A DNA stretch of 64,000 nt from positions 55,917,211 through 55,981,210 of the forward strand of contig CM063113.1 in assembly GCA_031841125.1 (NCBI GenBank), read 5' to 3'. The translations under genes were made by a program, and so were the position numbers. This DNA is from Acanthococcus lagerstroemiae (lineage: Eukaryota; Arthropoda; Insecta; Hemiptera; Eriococcidae). Position 1 is the first letter of the stretch, and each line of letters begins with the position of its first letter. This document shows positions 1 through 10,899 of this stretch, piece by piece. The notes under the pieces were generated by a model. The model made no database searches and was not told the origin of the DNA. It saw only the letters and a program-made list of their open reading frames with translations.

Positions 1-415
1 TTTTGTCTGAAGATTGTTGATAAGATTCTTCAAAAACCATAAGAGTTTTCCGCCAAATATTTCCTATGAAATTTGTCAAAAATTATCCGAAAATTTACCC
101 GAAGATTTTTAAAGAAATTCTTTGGATAAAATTGGAAATTTTTTCCGAAAATTACTCATGAAATTCCTTAAAAATCATCGGAAAATTTTCCAAAAAATGT
201 TTAATGAGAGTCTTCGGAAACATTGGAAATATTTTCTGAAGATTTCCGAAAAGACTCTCCCGAAAGTATCGGAATTTTCTTCCAAAAGTTCCGATGAAAT
301 TTCTCAAAAGTCATTGGAGAATTTTCCCAAAGTTTTTCGATGAAATTCTTCGGAGATCGTCGAACATTTAAAATCTCCGGAAAACATTAGAAATTTTTTC
401 AGAAAAAAACAGACA
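1..415. repeat. degenerate AT-rich minisatellite
   Basis: Loosely repeating units of roughly 30-40 bases built from blocks like CCGAAAATTTTCC and GATGAAATTCTTC. An open frame crosses it (about 122-343, no ATG at its start). Its product is a low-complexity Lys/Phe/Ser-rich string that simply follows the repeat, so I do not call a gene. The array appears to continue to the left of the window. Confidence 0.6.
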
Positions 416-567
416 AGAGATTAGGGGAGCGTTTGGTAGTGTGCAGGACCTTCACAGTTGAAATGTTGATAAGTAACAGTACGGTAATTACAAAAAAAAA
501 AAAAAACTCAATTTTGAACGCTTCTTCTGTAACATTTTGCTTTTAGTCAACTGGTCCCTTTTCGTAA

Positions 568-1022
568 GCGCCCTCACATATACTCAAAACCTATGTTCTT
601 CTAAGACTGTCAGATGGGGCCCAACCATGGGCTCTAACAAAAGGACAAGTTGAAAAATTACAAAATGAACAATCACCCTCGTTATGTAATATAGTTGGGT
701 TAAAATTAAAATACAAAGTTAAAAATGAAACAATCAGTACACTCACTAACGTACAAAATTTTGTACCTAGAATTAAAAAGTTAGAATTCGGATACGCCGG
801 GCACATGGCAAGAGGTAACAGAAATAAATGGAATCTAACTACAACAGTATGGCCCCTTATGGCAGGAAAACGAAAAGAGGAAGACCAGCAGTACACTGGA
901 TAGATGAAATTGTAAGAACGGTAGACTCATGCTGGGTTCATACAGCACAAAATAGAAAAGCATGGGTCAAAATGACTGAGACCTATGCCCAACTAGGCAG
1001 GTTAGGCGGCTCGCCTGCTTAA
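568..1022 (+). pseudogene. RTE-like LINE, C-terminal reverse-transcriptase relic
   Basis: Two overlapping plus frames give the end of a non-LTR retrotransposon polyprotein. Frame one (568-900) contains a worn form of the 'LxTYVLxxLxxGAQxWxLT' segment after the RT domain, then a GHMAR motif. Frame two (to 1022) contains a worn form of the GRPxxRWxDEI box, followed by the usual terminal 'RxxWxxxxETYAQ' block. The frame change falls near 860-880, so the copy is dead. The catalytic RT core is absent and nothing recognisable precedes 568, so this is a 5'-truncated insertion. A poly-A-like signal (ATAATAAAG) lies just after the stop. Assignment to the RTE-like group rests on these C-terminal motifs and is moderately sure. 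Confidence 0.75.
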
Positions 1023-3340
1023 ACAAAGTTTATAATAAAGTCTACATGAGGAGCTGCGTCTATGACTAGATTCGTATCTTTCATCTCTTTTAGATAACCA
1101 TTATCGCCCTTAACAGCATCAAATTAATTCTTTCTTCACTTTTTTTCAGAAATAGGCATTTTTGGCAGTTACGTCATTTTTGTCGTTTATTTTCAGCATT
1201 TTCCGGCCAAATAAAATGTCTTCATCCCAGGCCCTCCAAGCTATGATAAAATTAACTGCAATTTGATTTCCAATCACTTGCTTTTTAAGGAAATGATTTG
1301 ACAAACGCCAGAGAATCTACGCTCTATCATAACCCACTCTTCTTTTTCTCCCTCGATCGGCCAGGCAGGACCTCCCGTTTAGTATAGTTACAGTTTATGT
1401 TGTTTAGTACTCACAAGGCTTACTTATTCTGTTGGTCAATACTCGCACTTTTTACACGCGCTCGTTTTCTTGATTTCGAATGCCCTCACTGCGGTTGGGA
1501 CTAAATACTTCTCTCGTACAAAGTCCGAAAAACCCGCATACGTAGTAATGAAGCTTGTCGTGATCAAAAATGGTTGAGTTGAACACAGACTAAATGAAAT
1601 TATCTGCAATAGAAACCTTGCTGTGTCTCAGCTTAAAAACGCAGTTCTAGGGTACTCATTCGGAGCTAGACCTGGAGCCACGGAGTCAGCTCCGGACAAG
1701 TGACATCGATCTCCGCTCCAAGCTCATCTCCAACCTAAGCTCCGGGAAAATGGTCGGAGTAGACCTGTTCCAACACTTTGACGTTCTGTGTATTTCATTA
1801 TTTTCAGTCGTACATCGATCACAGTTGCTAGCTGTGCGTGACTGAGACTCCTCTAGTGAAATCAAGACGCTTCAAACAAATGAGGCTTAGCTCAGCACTG
1901 ATATTTCAAATTCGGGCTCGACACATCATACAATGATGCGGGTGTACGAAAGTGCACCCACGAAACGAAGAATATCGCTCTGGAATTAGGTACACGCCGT
2001 GTCTGAAGCAATAGGCAGGAAAGTTCTGACGTCAACACGAAAAGCTGCACGAGGCAAAATAATGTTCGCAGTGTCAAAAGTAAACGAAGGTGACCAGTGT
2101 TTCGAGAGATTAATGAAGACTGCTGGCTGCGTGCTGCGTAAAGGGAAGCGGTACGTTTTAGAAATGGCGAGCACACAATCTCGCCCAAAAACGTTATCCT
2201 CGACGAAGCTAATTTCAGGTTGAACTTGGCCAACTAGCGATAGTAATGAGGCATACAGAAAATCCCACTTCCGCGTAGGTATTATCAGCGCGGGCTTCGA
2301 ATTTCCTCATCAAACGCGACGATGATTAGAACGGTTGATTAAGATGAAAGGTATCGAGAGTCACCAACAGTGTGACAACAAACCTGAATAACCTCGTTAG
2401 CGTCACCTTTTCTTTTCTTTTGCCGACTCAGGATTAAATATTATTATCGATGTACCGATACTGTCGAGTTTGCAATCATTTTTGTGACCTCTTCTATTTA
2501 CAAACGATAAAAACGGAGCAGGTCGAATATATGTAGGAGCCCATATAATGGTATGTATTTTGATTACAAAATGGAAACCGTTTTACGCTCGATCAATTTT
2601 TTGAAATATTTGCTCGGATTTCGACGGCGAATATGAGTGTCATACACGTATTGTGTACTTCAAAAATGAAACAATGAAAACGATTCGGGAAAACGAATAT
2701 GTATTCCTGCGCCCTGGCGCTTAGGTTTACGCCACACCTTTATAACCGCCGCGCGGGAACAGTTGAATAGACATTTTGCCACTACAAAGAGTGAAAAATG
2801 TCGTTCTGTCTCGGGGGACGGTGTTCCCGGGAGTTTTCTGCATAAAACTGGAAATGGAAACTCGCGCGAATGTATTCGCCAAAACGAGGAAACATTGTTG
2901 ATGTGTTGGAATAGCTGCCGAAGATAAGCAACAACGTATATGTACCTACGTAAACGCACGGTGTAACTTTGTAACAGACACACCGAACCGAGTAATTTTA
3001 ATAAGAACTTGGTAGTTCGCTATGCACGTCTTTGATAGCCTACTGGTATTCATTCGTTACGGTGTTTACGTTTCACTTTGACGCGAAACTATGTTGAATT
3101 ATTTCGCGGTAATGATCTTCCTCGTATACGAGATGAATTACCCGACAAAGTTAGGGAAATAACAAGCCGAGTTGACTTCTTTTTGCCCCTGCAACTGCGA
3201 GAGTGTATCACCCATTCCAGCATCACAGCGTTAAGAAACACAGAGAATGGCTTCAAGTTCGATTTGCTGTACTTGTACGAGACGGCTTGGAAATATATGA
3301 AAATAAATGCGTACCGTAGTTCTATGACTGAGCGGTATCT
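1023..3340. other. unrecognised DNA with a GGAGCT-rich patch
   Basis: No supportable gene. Around 1660-1760 there is a cluster of GGAGC/GCTCC words on both strands, which can fold back and may be the end of a DNA transposon. From about 2240 to 3000 the CpG content rises, with short overlapping frames that have no recognisable domain. Confidence 0.4.
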
Positions 3341-3839
3341 ACCAGCCTATCCGCGTCGCATTACACGCTGGTTAAAGCGAGTGAACTGGTTTCATTGTCT
3401 CCCCGCACACAGTACCAACACAGATGAATAGATGGTGGGCTCTGAAATCCCCCACCAGATAACAGGAACTCGGCATTATACTCGGAGAATACATTACAAC
3501 CAGGATTTGATGAATTGGTGCAGTGTGATGTGCAAGGTTACTACAATATCAACAGAGGTTAGCTGTTATCTACTGGGGCATACCCGCTTCGCATCACCAC
3601 GACGCATCTTAAAACAAGTGAACAGGTTTTGGTCTTTCCCCGCAACATCCTAGCGAACAGAGCGGCCGCGGTACCAAGACAGATGAATAGTTAGCGGGCT
3701 CTGTTATCCCCCACCACATAACAGGAACTCAGTATTATTCTCGCAGAATACATACAGCCAGGATTTGATGAATTGTTACAGAGTAACGTGCAACGTGCAA
3801 GATTCCTACGATAGTAACACCGGCCTACCTACTTCGCAT
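3340..3839. repeat. ~250-bp tandem satellite, left part
   Basis: The segment ending in CAGATGAATAG recurs 259 bases apart (about 3421 and 3680). Each unit carries the same order of words: CGCATCACCAC, AAGTGAACAGGTTT, ACAGATGAATAG, GCGGGCTCT, ATAACAGGAACT and CAGGATTTGATGAA. A third unit continues after the inserted element at 9236. A more diverged unit may start before 3340. Frames through the array are short and probably fortuitous. Confidence 0.75.
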
Positions 3840-4000
3840 TAGCCTCCTGCAGTCGGACGTTCAGTGTGAAGTGTTTGTACGGACGAACGTACACGTGCAC
3901 ATTCTTATCTGTGAACGTTCGTACGGACAGTTCTGAAAAAGTGTACGTTCGCACATGCGCTTTTCAACAGGTGTCCGTTCGTGCGTACAAAGCAATGCAA

Positions 4001-4715
4001 ACAACTAATTTAGTATGCGCGGGCTGCGGGGTAATATAATTCGAGTACCGGATGAGTATAGGGATGAAATTGATGAAATTCGGTAATACATTACTAAGAA
4101 AATGAATGATAGACAATTTATTGACGGAAGAGAATGCTGCTCATCGCTTGACTAATAACGCTAGTGCATTATAATGAGATAAATACGTAATTATTATAAT
4201 CTATTATTTTGAGAACCCAAGTTTTGTTTAATTTAATTCGTTTGTTCATCAAGTACTGCCAATTCTCCAGTCTCCAGTTCATAAACTTGCCGCGATTCTA
4301 ATATTTGATATAATTATACAGAAAGTGACTTATTATCTTTAATTACTGTATTTGTATGAAGAAATAGAGATACTCAGTTCAGTTATTGTAGGGGAATAGC
4401 ACTCTGGCTTTGTTTATATATTTCGCCCCAATTTTGATAACCCTGATAACAAAAAATTACTATAATTTTGCGCGTCTTCCAAATTAACCGAGTTTATGGC
4501 AATCAGTAGTAAAAAGTTGACGGTATTATTAAATTTAATTAGAAATAACGTAAATCTGAAATACATAATAATTCAAAATGTTGAGCTATTTACTAGTATA
4601 GTCAATTTTCAGATTGTAATATTTCGCGAGAGAATGTTCGAAATTATAAGTTGCTTAATAAAACGTTAAATACCGTTTCCTACAAATTTCATTTTTACTA
4701 TTTTTCTCGCAATTC
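4001..4715. other. AT-rich interior of the 5.4-kb element
   Basis: No open frame with a recognisable product and no clear repeat. A short CG-richer stretch sits near 4015-4060 just inside the left TIR. The rest is AT-rich and shows frequent stops in all frames. Confidence 0.4.
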
Positions 4716-4720
4716 CACTT

Positions 4721-4971
4721 GAAGGATACAGGGAAAGAAGCAGGTAAGTTACTTTTTTGGCGAGATTGAGTTATTTATACCGTAGGAAGGGGCGTAATGA
4801 GTAGAAGTAGCTCAGCTATGGTAGGATGCCTGAAAGGATGCTACAGTTCAGAGAAACGGGTTTCAAAATTCACGTTCAGGTCTTTGAAGAACCTCGCATG
4901 TAACAAATTGTTTTTCATTTTTCTTGCTCCGCCACTAAAGTGACTTTACCTGCTTCTTTCCTTGTACCTTT
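4721..4971. mobile_element. 251-bp MITE
   Basis: The ends are inverted copies of each other over about 26 bases. The left reads GAAGGATACAGGGAAAGAAG and the right, reversed, AAAGGTACAAGGAAAGAAG, both followed by CAGGTAA. The pentamer CACTT flanks both sides (4716-4720 and 4972-4976) and fits a short target duplication. No coding capacity. A related end, GAAGGGTACAGTGAAAGAAG, occurs alone near 9648. Confidence 0.6.
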
Positions 4972-4976
4972 CACTT

Positions 4977-5480
4977 ATTTTATATAAATTACTACATAAA
5001 TGGAAAAATTCGTCAACTTCCTATTAGACTATAATATATGTATTTCATTTTGGTTCTTTCCTCCAATATTGGTATCGAGTGTTCCGGTGACACCATGTGT
5101 AACTGCCTCATAAAAAGTGATCAGGATGAATGAACAATATTTCCTCTAGATGTTCAGGGTTAAAGTGAACGTCGAGAGACGCAGCTGTGCACCGAGCAGC
5201 GGAGCAAGTTCTTTAGATTGGTATGCTCAAGGCTCAAGGCTGGTACACTGAGAAGATGGATAGCTAAGTCTTTGAGTTCAGGCATCTGAGTATAATTTTT
5301 CCAGTACAATAAAGGGGACATTTCATTAAAATAATCGCACACAATGGAAGTGATGAATACAAAATCTGAAATTGTTTTCTCAGTTTACTACCCAACAACT
5401 TATTTATCCAAACTCTATGTAATTATGAAACATATGAAAATAATGTTTTATTAGGCATCTGCCACATAATATTGTATTAC
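4977..5480. other. unrecognised DNA between the MITE and the satellite
   Basis: No domain, RNA gene or clear repeat seen. A minus-strand frame at 5160-5342 is short and unrecognised. Confidence 0.4.
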
Positions 5481-6026
5481 AATCAGACTAGCCAATAGTC
5501 ACAAAATTTGGTATGCATTGTAATAAAAGAAAAACAAGCAACAAGAGGGAATGGAAACAGGTGAAACCTAAAATTATTCCTTCCCTTTCTTCAACAAAAC
5601 ATCGCAGGTAAACGAAATGCAAAATGAATCCTTCTTTTTCTGCATCAAGAAATGACGCACAAAAATCACAAGTAAACTGAACGTACAAATTATTCCTTCC
5701 TATTCTCCATCAAAAATTGAACAAAAGAAAATCACAGATAAACAAATGAAGCCTAAAATTATTCCCTCCCTTTCTCCAACTAGAAATTTCAGATAAACGA
5801 AAGGTAAAATTAATCCTTCGTTTCTGCATCAAAACATGTACACAAAAAAATCATAGGTAAGTAAGCAAAACTTACAAATTATTCCTTCCTTTTTGTCATC
5901 AAAAAATGAAGACAAAAAATCACAAATAAACAAATGAAACCTAAAAGTATGCCTTCCCCGTCTCCAATAAAAAATCACAAGTAAACTAAATGTACTCGTA
6001 AAATTAATCCTTTCTTTTCTGCATCA
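5480..6026. repeat. ~125-bp satellite array, left part
   Basis: Tandem dimeric units. One half reads roughly AATCTCAGGTAAACGAAA then TTAATCCTTCCATTTCTGC. The other half reads AATCACAGATAAATAAATG then AAATTATTCCCTCCC. Units here are more diverged than those on the right of the LINE (7290-8870). Read on the minus strand, many units stay open. Confidence 0.8.
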
Positions 6027-7262
6027 AATTCAAGTTCAAAAACCTTTATTTAAGGGAATAAATAAACAATATTAGTTATAATACCTATAATGAATTAGCG
6101 GCCCCAAAGTGAGGCTCGCTCCTCCCCTGACCCATGCCGGGCAAAGGTCACGCTTCCATTCATACCTAATACCTATTCCTGGCTATTATTTAAAATTGTT
6201 ACTTTTTAGAAATTCATGTATATCGTCTTTCCATCTTAATGTTTGTTTGCCTCTTCTTCTTTTGCCGTCCAGCGGTTGCCAAAAGGTGGCCTTATAGGTC
6301 CATTGTTCATCTCTGAGATGGAGATGTGTCCCGCCCACCACCATTTCATTATTTTGATCTGCCAAACTGAAATTATTATTAAATCTTAATTTTCTTTTGA
6401 TAATCGAGATTCTTATCCTGTCCCTTCTCGTTATCCCCATTGATCTTTCCATTGAGTTCTGAGTTACCCTAATACTGTTCAAAATTTTTGCACTTAATGG
6501 CCATGTTTGACATCCGTATATTAGGACAGGCAAAACACACATATTGAAAATTTCGCTTTTGCCAGAATTTTTTCCACTCCTTGTTAATTCTTACGTTAAC
6601 TTCCTTTTCTATATTGCATTTTCAGAAGATAGTAGTAGGCCAAGGTATGTATATTCTCGAACTATTCCTATTTCTTTGTTACTTATTTCTAGTGTCCCTT
6701 CCTCTGTGCTGTTGGATATGATTTTTGTTTTTTGCATGTTTATCGTGAGACCTGCTCTTGCACTCTCTTCGCTGAGTTCCCTTATCATTTTTGCTAGTAC
6801 CCTCTGCGATTCGGCGAACAGAACGATATCGTCGGCAAGTCTTAGGTTCGTAATTTTTTTTTCCGTTAATGTTAATCCCTTTGTTCTCCCATTTGAATTT
6901 CCTAAATATTTGTTCCAGAGTACTGTTGAAAAGAATCGGGGAAAGGGATCCCCCTGCCTTACCCCTTTGTTGATGTCGAAATAATTACCTAATTTATCTG
7001 TTTTTATCCTTGCTATGAACCTACAGTACATTTCTTTTATTATATTAACAAAATTTTGTGGGGTCCTCTGTTTCTCTACTGCTTTTAACATGTAGTCGTG
7101 CTTTAGGGAGTCGAAATTCTTTTTATAATCAATTAGACACATGTAAATAGGCTTATTATATTCGTTACTTTTTTCTATTATTTGCTTGACTGTATGAATA
7201 TGGTCCATGGTCGAGTATATTTGCCGGAACCCTGCCTGTTCCATTGATTGTTGACTTATTAG
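6027..7262 (-). pseudogene. RTE-like LINE relic (RT domain to 3' end)
   Basis: The minus-strand frame 7244-6609 (211 residues) is the reverse-transcriptase domain. It has EQAGFR near residue 2, an IDYKKNFDS block near 38-46, GVRQGD at 94-99, the catalytic LADD at 136-139 and YTYLG at 198-202. After a frame break near 6545-6610, a second frame (6542-6186) gives the thumb and C-terminal part, with LIYGCQTW, MERSMGITRRDR and a GKRRRGKQ...RWKDDI box. No endonuclease is present, so the copy is 5'-truncated. The minus-strand 3' end carries AAATAAAGG, a likely poly-A signal, before the junction near 6027. It interrupts the satellite array. The RT aspartates are intact, but the frameshift makes it inactive. 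Confidence 0.85.
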
Positions 7263-7289
7263 TGTTTGTTTGAGTCTATAAATAAAACT

Positions 7290-8870
7290 TGGAATATTCC
7301 CTCCTTTTCTTCGACAAAAAATCTCAGGTACACGAAACGTAAAATTAATTCTTCCATTTCTGCATCAAAAAATGAACGGAAAAAATCGCAGATAAATAAA
7401 TGAAACTTAAAATTATTCCCTCCGTTTGATTCTCCAACAAAATTTCTCAGGTAAACAAAATGTAAAATCAATCCTTCCGTTTCTGCATAAAAAAATATGA
7501 ACTTAAAAAGGCATAAGTAAATAAACAAGCCTTAAAATTATTCCTTCCTTTTTGCCATCAAGAAATGAATAGAAGAAACATAGGTAACAAATGAAACCTA
7601 AAATTATTACTTCTCTGTCTCCTTACATCAAAAAATGTACACACAAAATCACATATAACTAAATAAAACTTAAAATTATTCCCTCCCATTAATTTTCTAA
7701 CAGAAAATCTCAGGTAAACGAAACGTAAAATTAATCCTTCCATTACTGTATCAAAAGATAAGCAGAAAAAATCGCAGATGAATGCGTGAAACTTAAAATT
7801 ACTCCCTCCCTTTAATTTTCCAACAAAAAATCTCCGGTAAACGAAACGTAAAATTAATCCTTCCATTTCTGTATTAAAAATAATAAATAAGCAGAAAAAA
7901 TCACAGATAAATAAATGAAACTTGAAATTTATTATTCTCTCCTTTAGTTCTCCAACAAAAAATCTCAGGTAAATGAAATGTAAAATCAATCCTCCCGTTT
8001 CTGCTTCAAAAAGTGAATACAAGAAATCATAGTTAGACAGATAAAACCTAAAATTATTACTTCTCTTTCTCCTTCAATCAAAAAATGCACGCACAAAATC
8101 ACAGATAAATAAATGAAACTTATAATTATTCCCTCCCTTTAATTTTCCAACAAAAAATCTTGGGTAAACGAAACATAAAATTAATCCTTCCATTTCTGTG
8201 TCAAAAAATAAGTAGAATAAATCGCAGGTAAATGAATGAAACTTAAAATTATTCCCTCATCCCTCCCTTTCTCCAACACAAAATCTCAGGTATACACGAA
8301 ACGTAAAATTAATTCTTCCATTTCTGCATCAAAAAATGAACGGAAAAATCGCAGATAAATAAATGAAACTGAAACTTATGGGCCTTTAATCCTCCAACAA
8401 AATATCTCAGGTAAACGAAATGTAAAATTAATCCTTCCGTTTCTGCATCAAGAAATGAATACAAAAAGTCATAGGTAAGACAAACCTTCAAATTATTCCT
8501 TTCTTTTTGCCCTCAAAAATTGAACACAAGAAATCATAGTTAGGCAAATAAAATAACAAAAAATCTCAGGTAAACGAAACGTAAAATTAATCCTTCCATT
8601 ACTGTATCAAAAGATAAGCAGAAAAAATCGCAGATGAATGAATGAAACTTAAAATTACTCCCTCTTTTTAATTTTCCAACGAAAAATCTCAGGTAAACGA
8701 AACGTAAAATTAATCCTTAAGAAATGAACAAAAAAAATCGCTGATAAATGAATGAAACTCAAGACTATTCCCTCCCTTTCTCCAACCAAAATCTCAGATA
8801 AATGAAACACAAAATTAATCCTTCCATTTCTGCATCAAAAAATAAACAGAAAATATCGCAGATAAATAAA
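7290..8870. repeat. ~125-bp satellite array, right part
   Basis: About twelve dimeric units of the same satellite as at 5480-6026. On the minus strand the unit length is close to a multiple of three and few stops occur. This gives frames at 7558-8022 (154 codons), 7259-7528 and 8309-8491. They encode a repeating hydrophobic block like EGLILRFVYLRFFVG and NNFKFHLFICDFF. The frames do not begin at a convincing start codon and break between units, so I treat them as repeat by-products. Confidence 0.85.
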
Positions 8871-9235
8871 TTGTCACAGAATTTTGATTTTTTTCTATGC
8901 TCCTGTTATCGTTCATACGATCTGTTTTAACGTGCAATTAAATCCTAGCCAAAAAAAGAACAGAAAATCATGAGTTATTGGGAGCATTAACCACATACGA
9001 AGGCAGTGCACAGAACGCCACGCGTCAGTTTCTATGAAAACCGTCCGAACGCGAACAGACAGGCATCAGGCATTAAAATCTGCACATTACGTAGGAACGT
9101 ACATTTATTGAAAACTGTACGTACGAACGTACACTTTTTCAGAATTGTCCGTGCGACCGTTCACAGATAAGAATGTGTACGGGTACGTTCATTCGTACAA
9201 ACACGTCACACTGTACGTACGACTGCAGGAGGCTA

Positions 9236-9490
9236 CTTCGCATCACCACAATGTGGGTTAAAGCAAGTGAACAGGTTTCGTTCTCTCCCTGCAACAACCT
9301 AACGAACAGAATGATCGCAATACCAACATAGATGAATAGATAGCGGGCTCTCAAGTCTCAGACCAAGTAACACGAACTAGGCGTTACACCCACAGAATGC
9401 ATTACTACCAGAATTTGATGAAATTAGTGCTATGTGACATGCAAGGACACTTCAATACTGACAGAAATTAGCCCATTCCAACAGACGCAC
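9236..9490. repeat. ~250-bp tandem satellite, right part
   Basis: Continuation of the satellite at 3340-3839 in the same orientation, beginning with the duplicated CTTCGCAT and keeping the same order of words (CATCACCAC, AAGTGAACAGGTTT, GATGAATAGATAGCGGGCTC). Removing the 5.4-kb element plus one octamer places this unit about 245 bases after the previous one, consistent with the array period. Confidence 0.7.
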
Positions 9491-9499
9491 TTATTGAAC

Positions 9500-10899
9500 T
9501 GAGTTCACACTGTGCTGACATTTGTGTTAACACGACACAACACAACAGATCAACTTCATAAAAAACTAAAAGTTTAGATTTGCATAAGATATGTGTTAAC
9601 ATGTGATAACACAAGTTTTAACATAAGTATACATATAATGCCATATGAAGGGTACAGTGAAAGAAGCAGGCAGTGATGTGCATTCCAGGCAAGCAAGGTA
9701 AGCGCCACCTCCCCCGAAAATTCCCGAGAAAATGAGTTTTCATATACATACAATATCAATTTCAACTTGTAACAAAAATGAAAGATAATGAAACATTGGG
9801 CAAAACAGCGACTATATTGACGCTTACGACGCTTACGCTCTTGTATACATTACAATAAATTCATGGGAGATGTATACTGTTTGACATTCTGGAATCCTCG
9901 TACATGTGTTTGCATAGGCCAGTGAGGTCTGCATCGGATCTAATGCTTCTTTTCCATACTGCATGTAACACTGCACGACTTACACTCCGCCTCTGTGTTA
10001 ATTACCAACACAAAAACACACTAGCATGTTCAACGCGACGAAACCTGTGCATTTGGTTGCGTTCTGGAAACGCTTCCGGTTCCGGCTCGACTTGACCACA
10101 CACAAATGTCAAACTTGACAGGGGAATGTGATTATGATGTTCTTCTACTAGTCAACGCGTTATGTTTGAATGCTTCATGTTTCTTTACCCACAAAATTAG
10201 TATTTGAGATCTTATTGAAAATCCGTTTTCACGGCTTACTCTTAATGAAAAATTATAAATTATTAATGGTGGGAAGCTTAAAACAGAATTACCATTTTTA
10301 AAAACAGCGCAAAAGAGAGGTGGTTTGAGTTTTACCAGACATTGCCACATATTGTAATATGAAAACATTTTGTGGTTCACTGGTTGTGAAGATGGTGGAA
10401 TACTGTTTTTTTGGCCATGTCTATTCAAGGTGGTACTATAAGGGGGGCAACTCCTTCCCCCTGCAAGAATTTTTCACTCAGCAGTTGGGGAAATTTACAA
10501 TTTCACAGGCGGAGTTGGGAGAATCCAACAAATCAAAAGATTTTTTTTTTTAACTTTCATACCTTGGGAATCAGAATTGGAAGAACGCAAAAATCATTGT
10601 TCCCGTTCTCGTTTGTTCTTCTCTAACTGCACGGTTCTCATTCATGTTCTTTGTTCTCCTTACATTAAAATTACCAACGTTCCTGTTCTCGTTCTCATTT
10701 CCATATTGTTCCTGTTCCCATGAACGTTTGGGTTTGCATCAGATGGGTGTCATAACCTTTTAATAACATGAGTTGTGATACACACAATGTCATATTGTAT
10801 CATCTGACAACATATCAGCACAATGTGAACAATCTTATTAAAATATATGATTTTGTTTTTTCATGTGTCCTGTTAAAACGTCAACATAATGTGAACTCA
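9500..10899. mobile_element. 1.4-kb inverted-repeat element
   Basis: The left end TGAGTTCACACTGTGCTGAC is matched in inverse at the right end (10862-10899) as TGAGTTCACATTATGTTGAC. The similarity runs about 35-45 bases and includes a TTAACA...GACAC block. GTGTTAACAC-like words recur just inside both ends, like subterminal repeats. No target duplication is obvious and no transposase is visible. The interior contains a solo end of the MITE family near 9648, a C-rich GTTCC/GTTCTC tract at 10575-10735 and a copy of the G-rich repeat family. Limits are approximate. Confidence 0.5.
10408..10565 (-). repeat. G-rich repeat family, copy 1
   Basis: In inverse orientation this copy shares with the 12-kb and 17-kb copies a G-run/C-run fold (GGGGGGCAACTCCTTCCCCC), an ACTCAGCAGTTGGGGAAAT block, a GTTGGGAGAATCCAACAAAT block and a poly-A/T run. 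No coding capacity. Probably a short non-autonomous DNA element. Confidence 0.6.

Larger units (their letters stand above)
3840..9235. mobile_element. 5.4-kb DNA transposon-like element with long TIRs and 8-bp TSD
   Basis: Both ends begin TAGCCTCCTGCAGTCG when read inward. The similarity runs through roughly 120-165 bases of terminal inverted repeat (3840-4000 against 9075-9235). Each end contains several GTACGTTCGTAC-type subterminal words and a shared CACATTCTTATCTGTGAACG block. The octamer CTTCGCAT flanks both sides (3832-3839 and 9236-9243), and the outside satellite continues in register. An 8-bp duplication is what hAT-like and some other cut-and-paste elements produce. No transposase is seen inside, so the copy is non-autonomous or gutted. 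The interior holds a MITE, a satellite array and a LINE fragment. Confidence 0.8.

Noticed and set aside
2195..2235. Mariner-like 'LDEANFRLN' in a plus frame
   Set aside because: Resembles the DEA-F-L-N block of some Tc1/mariner-like transposases, but it is a few codons long with no supporting motif or terminal repeats around it.
3078..3431. 117-codon plus frame as a gene
   Set aside because: Unrecognised translation, no ATG in a good position, and its end lies in a satellite unit.
7558..8022. 154-codon minus-strand gene
   Set aside because: It is a read-through of the ~125-bp satellite, with no convincing start and repeated hydrophobic blocks that follow the DNA repeat.
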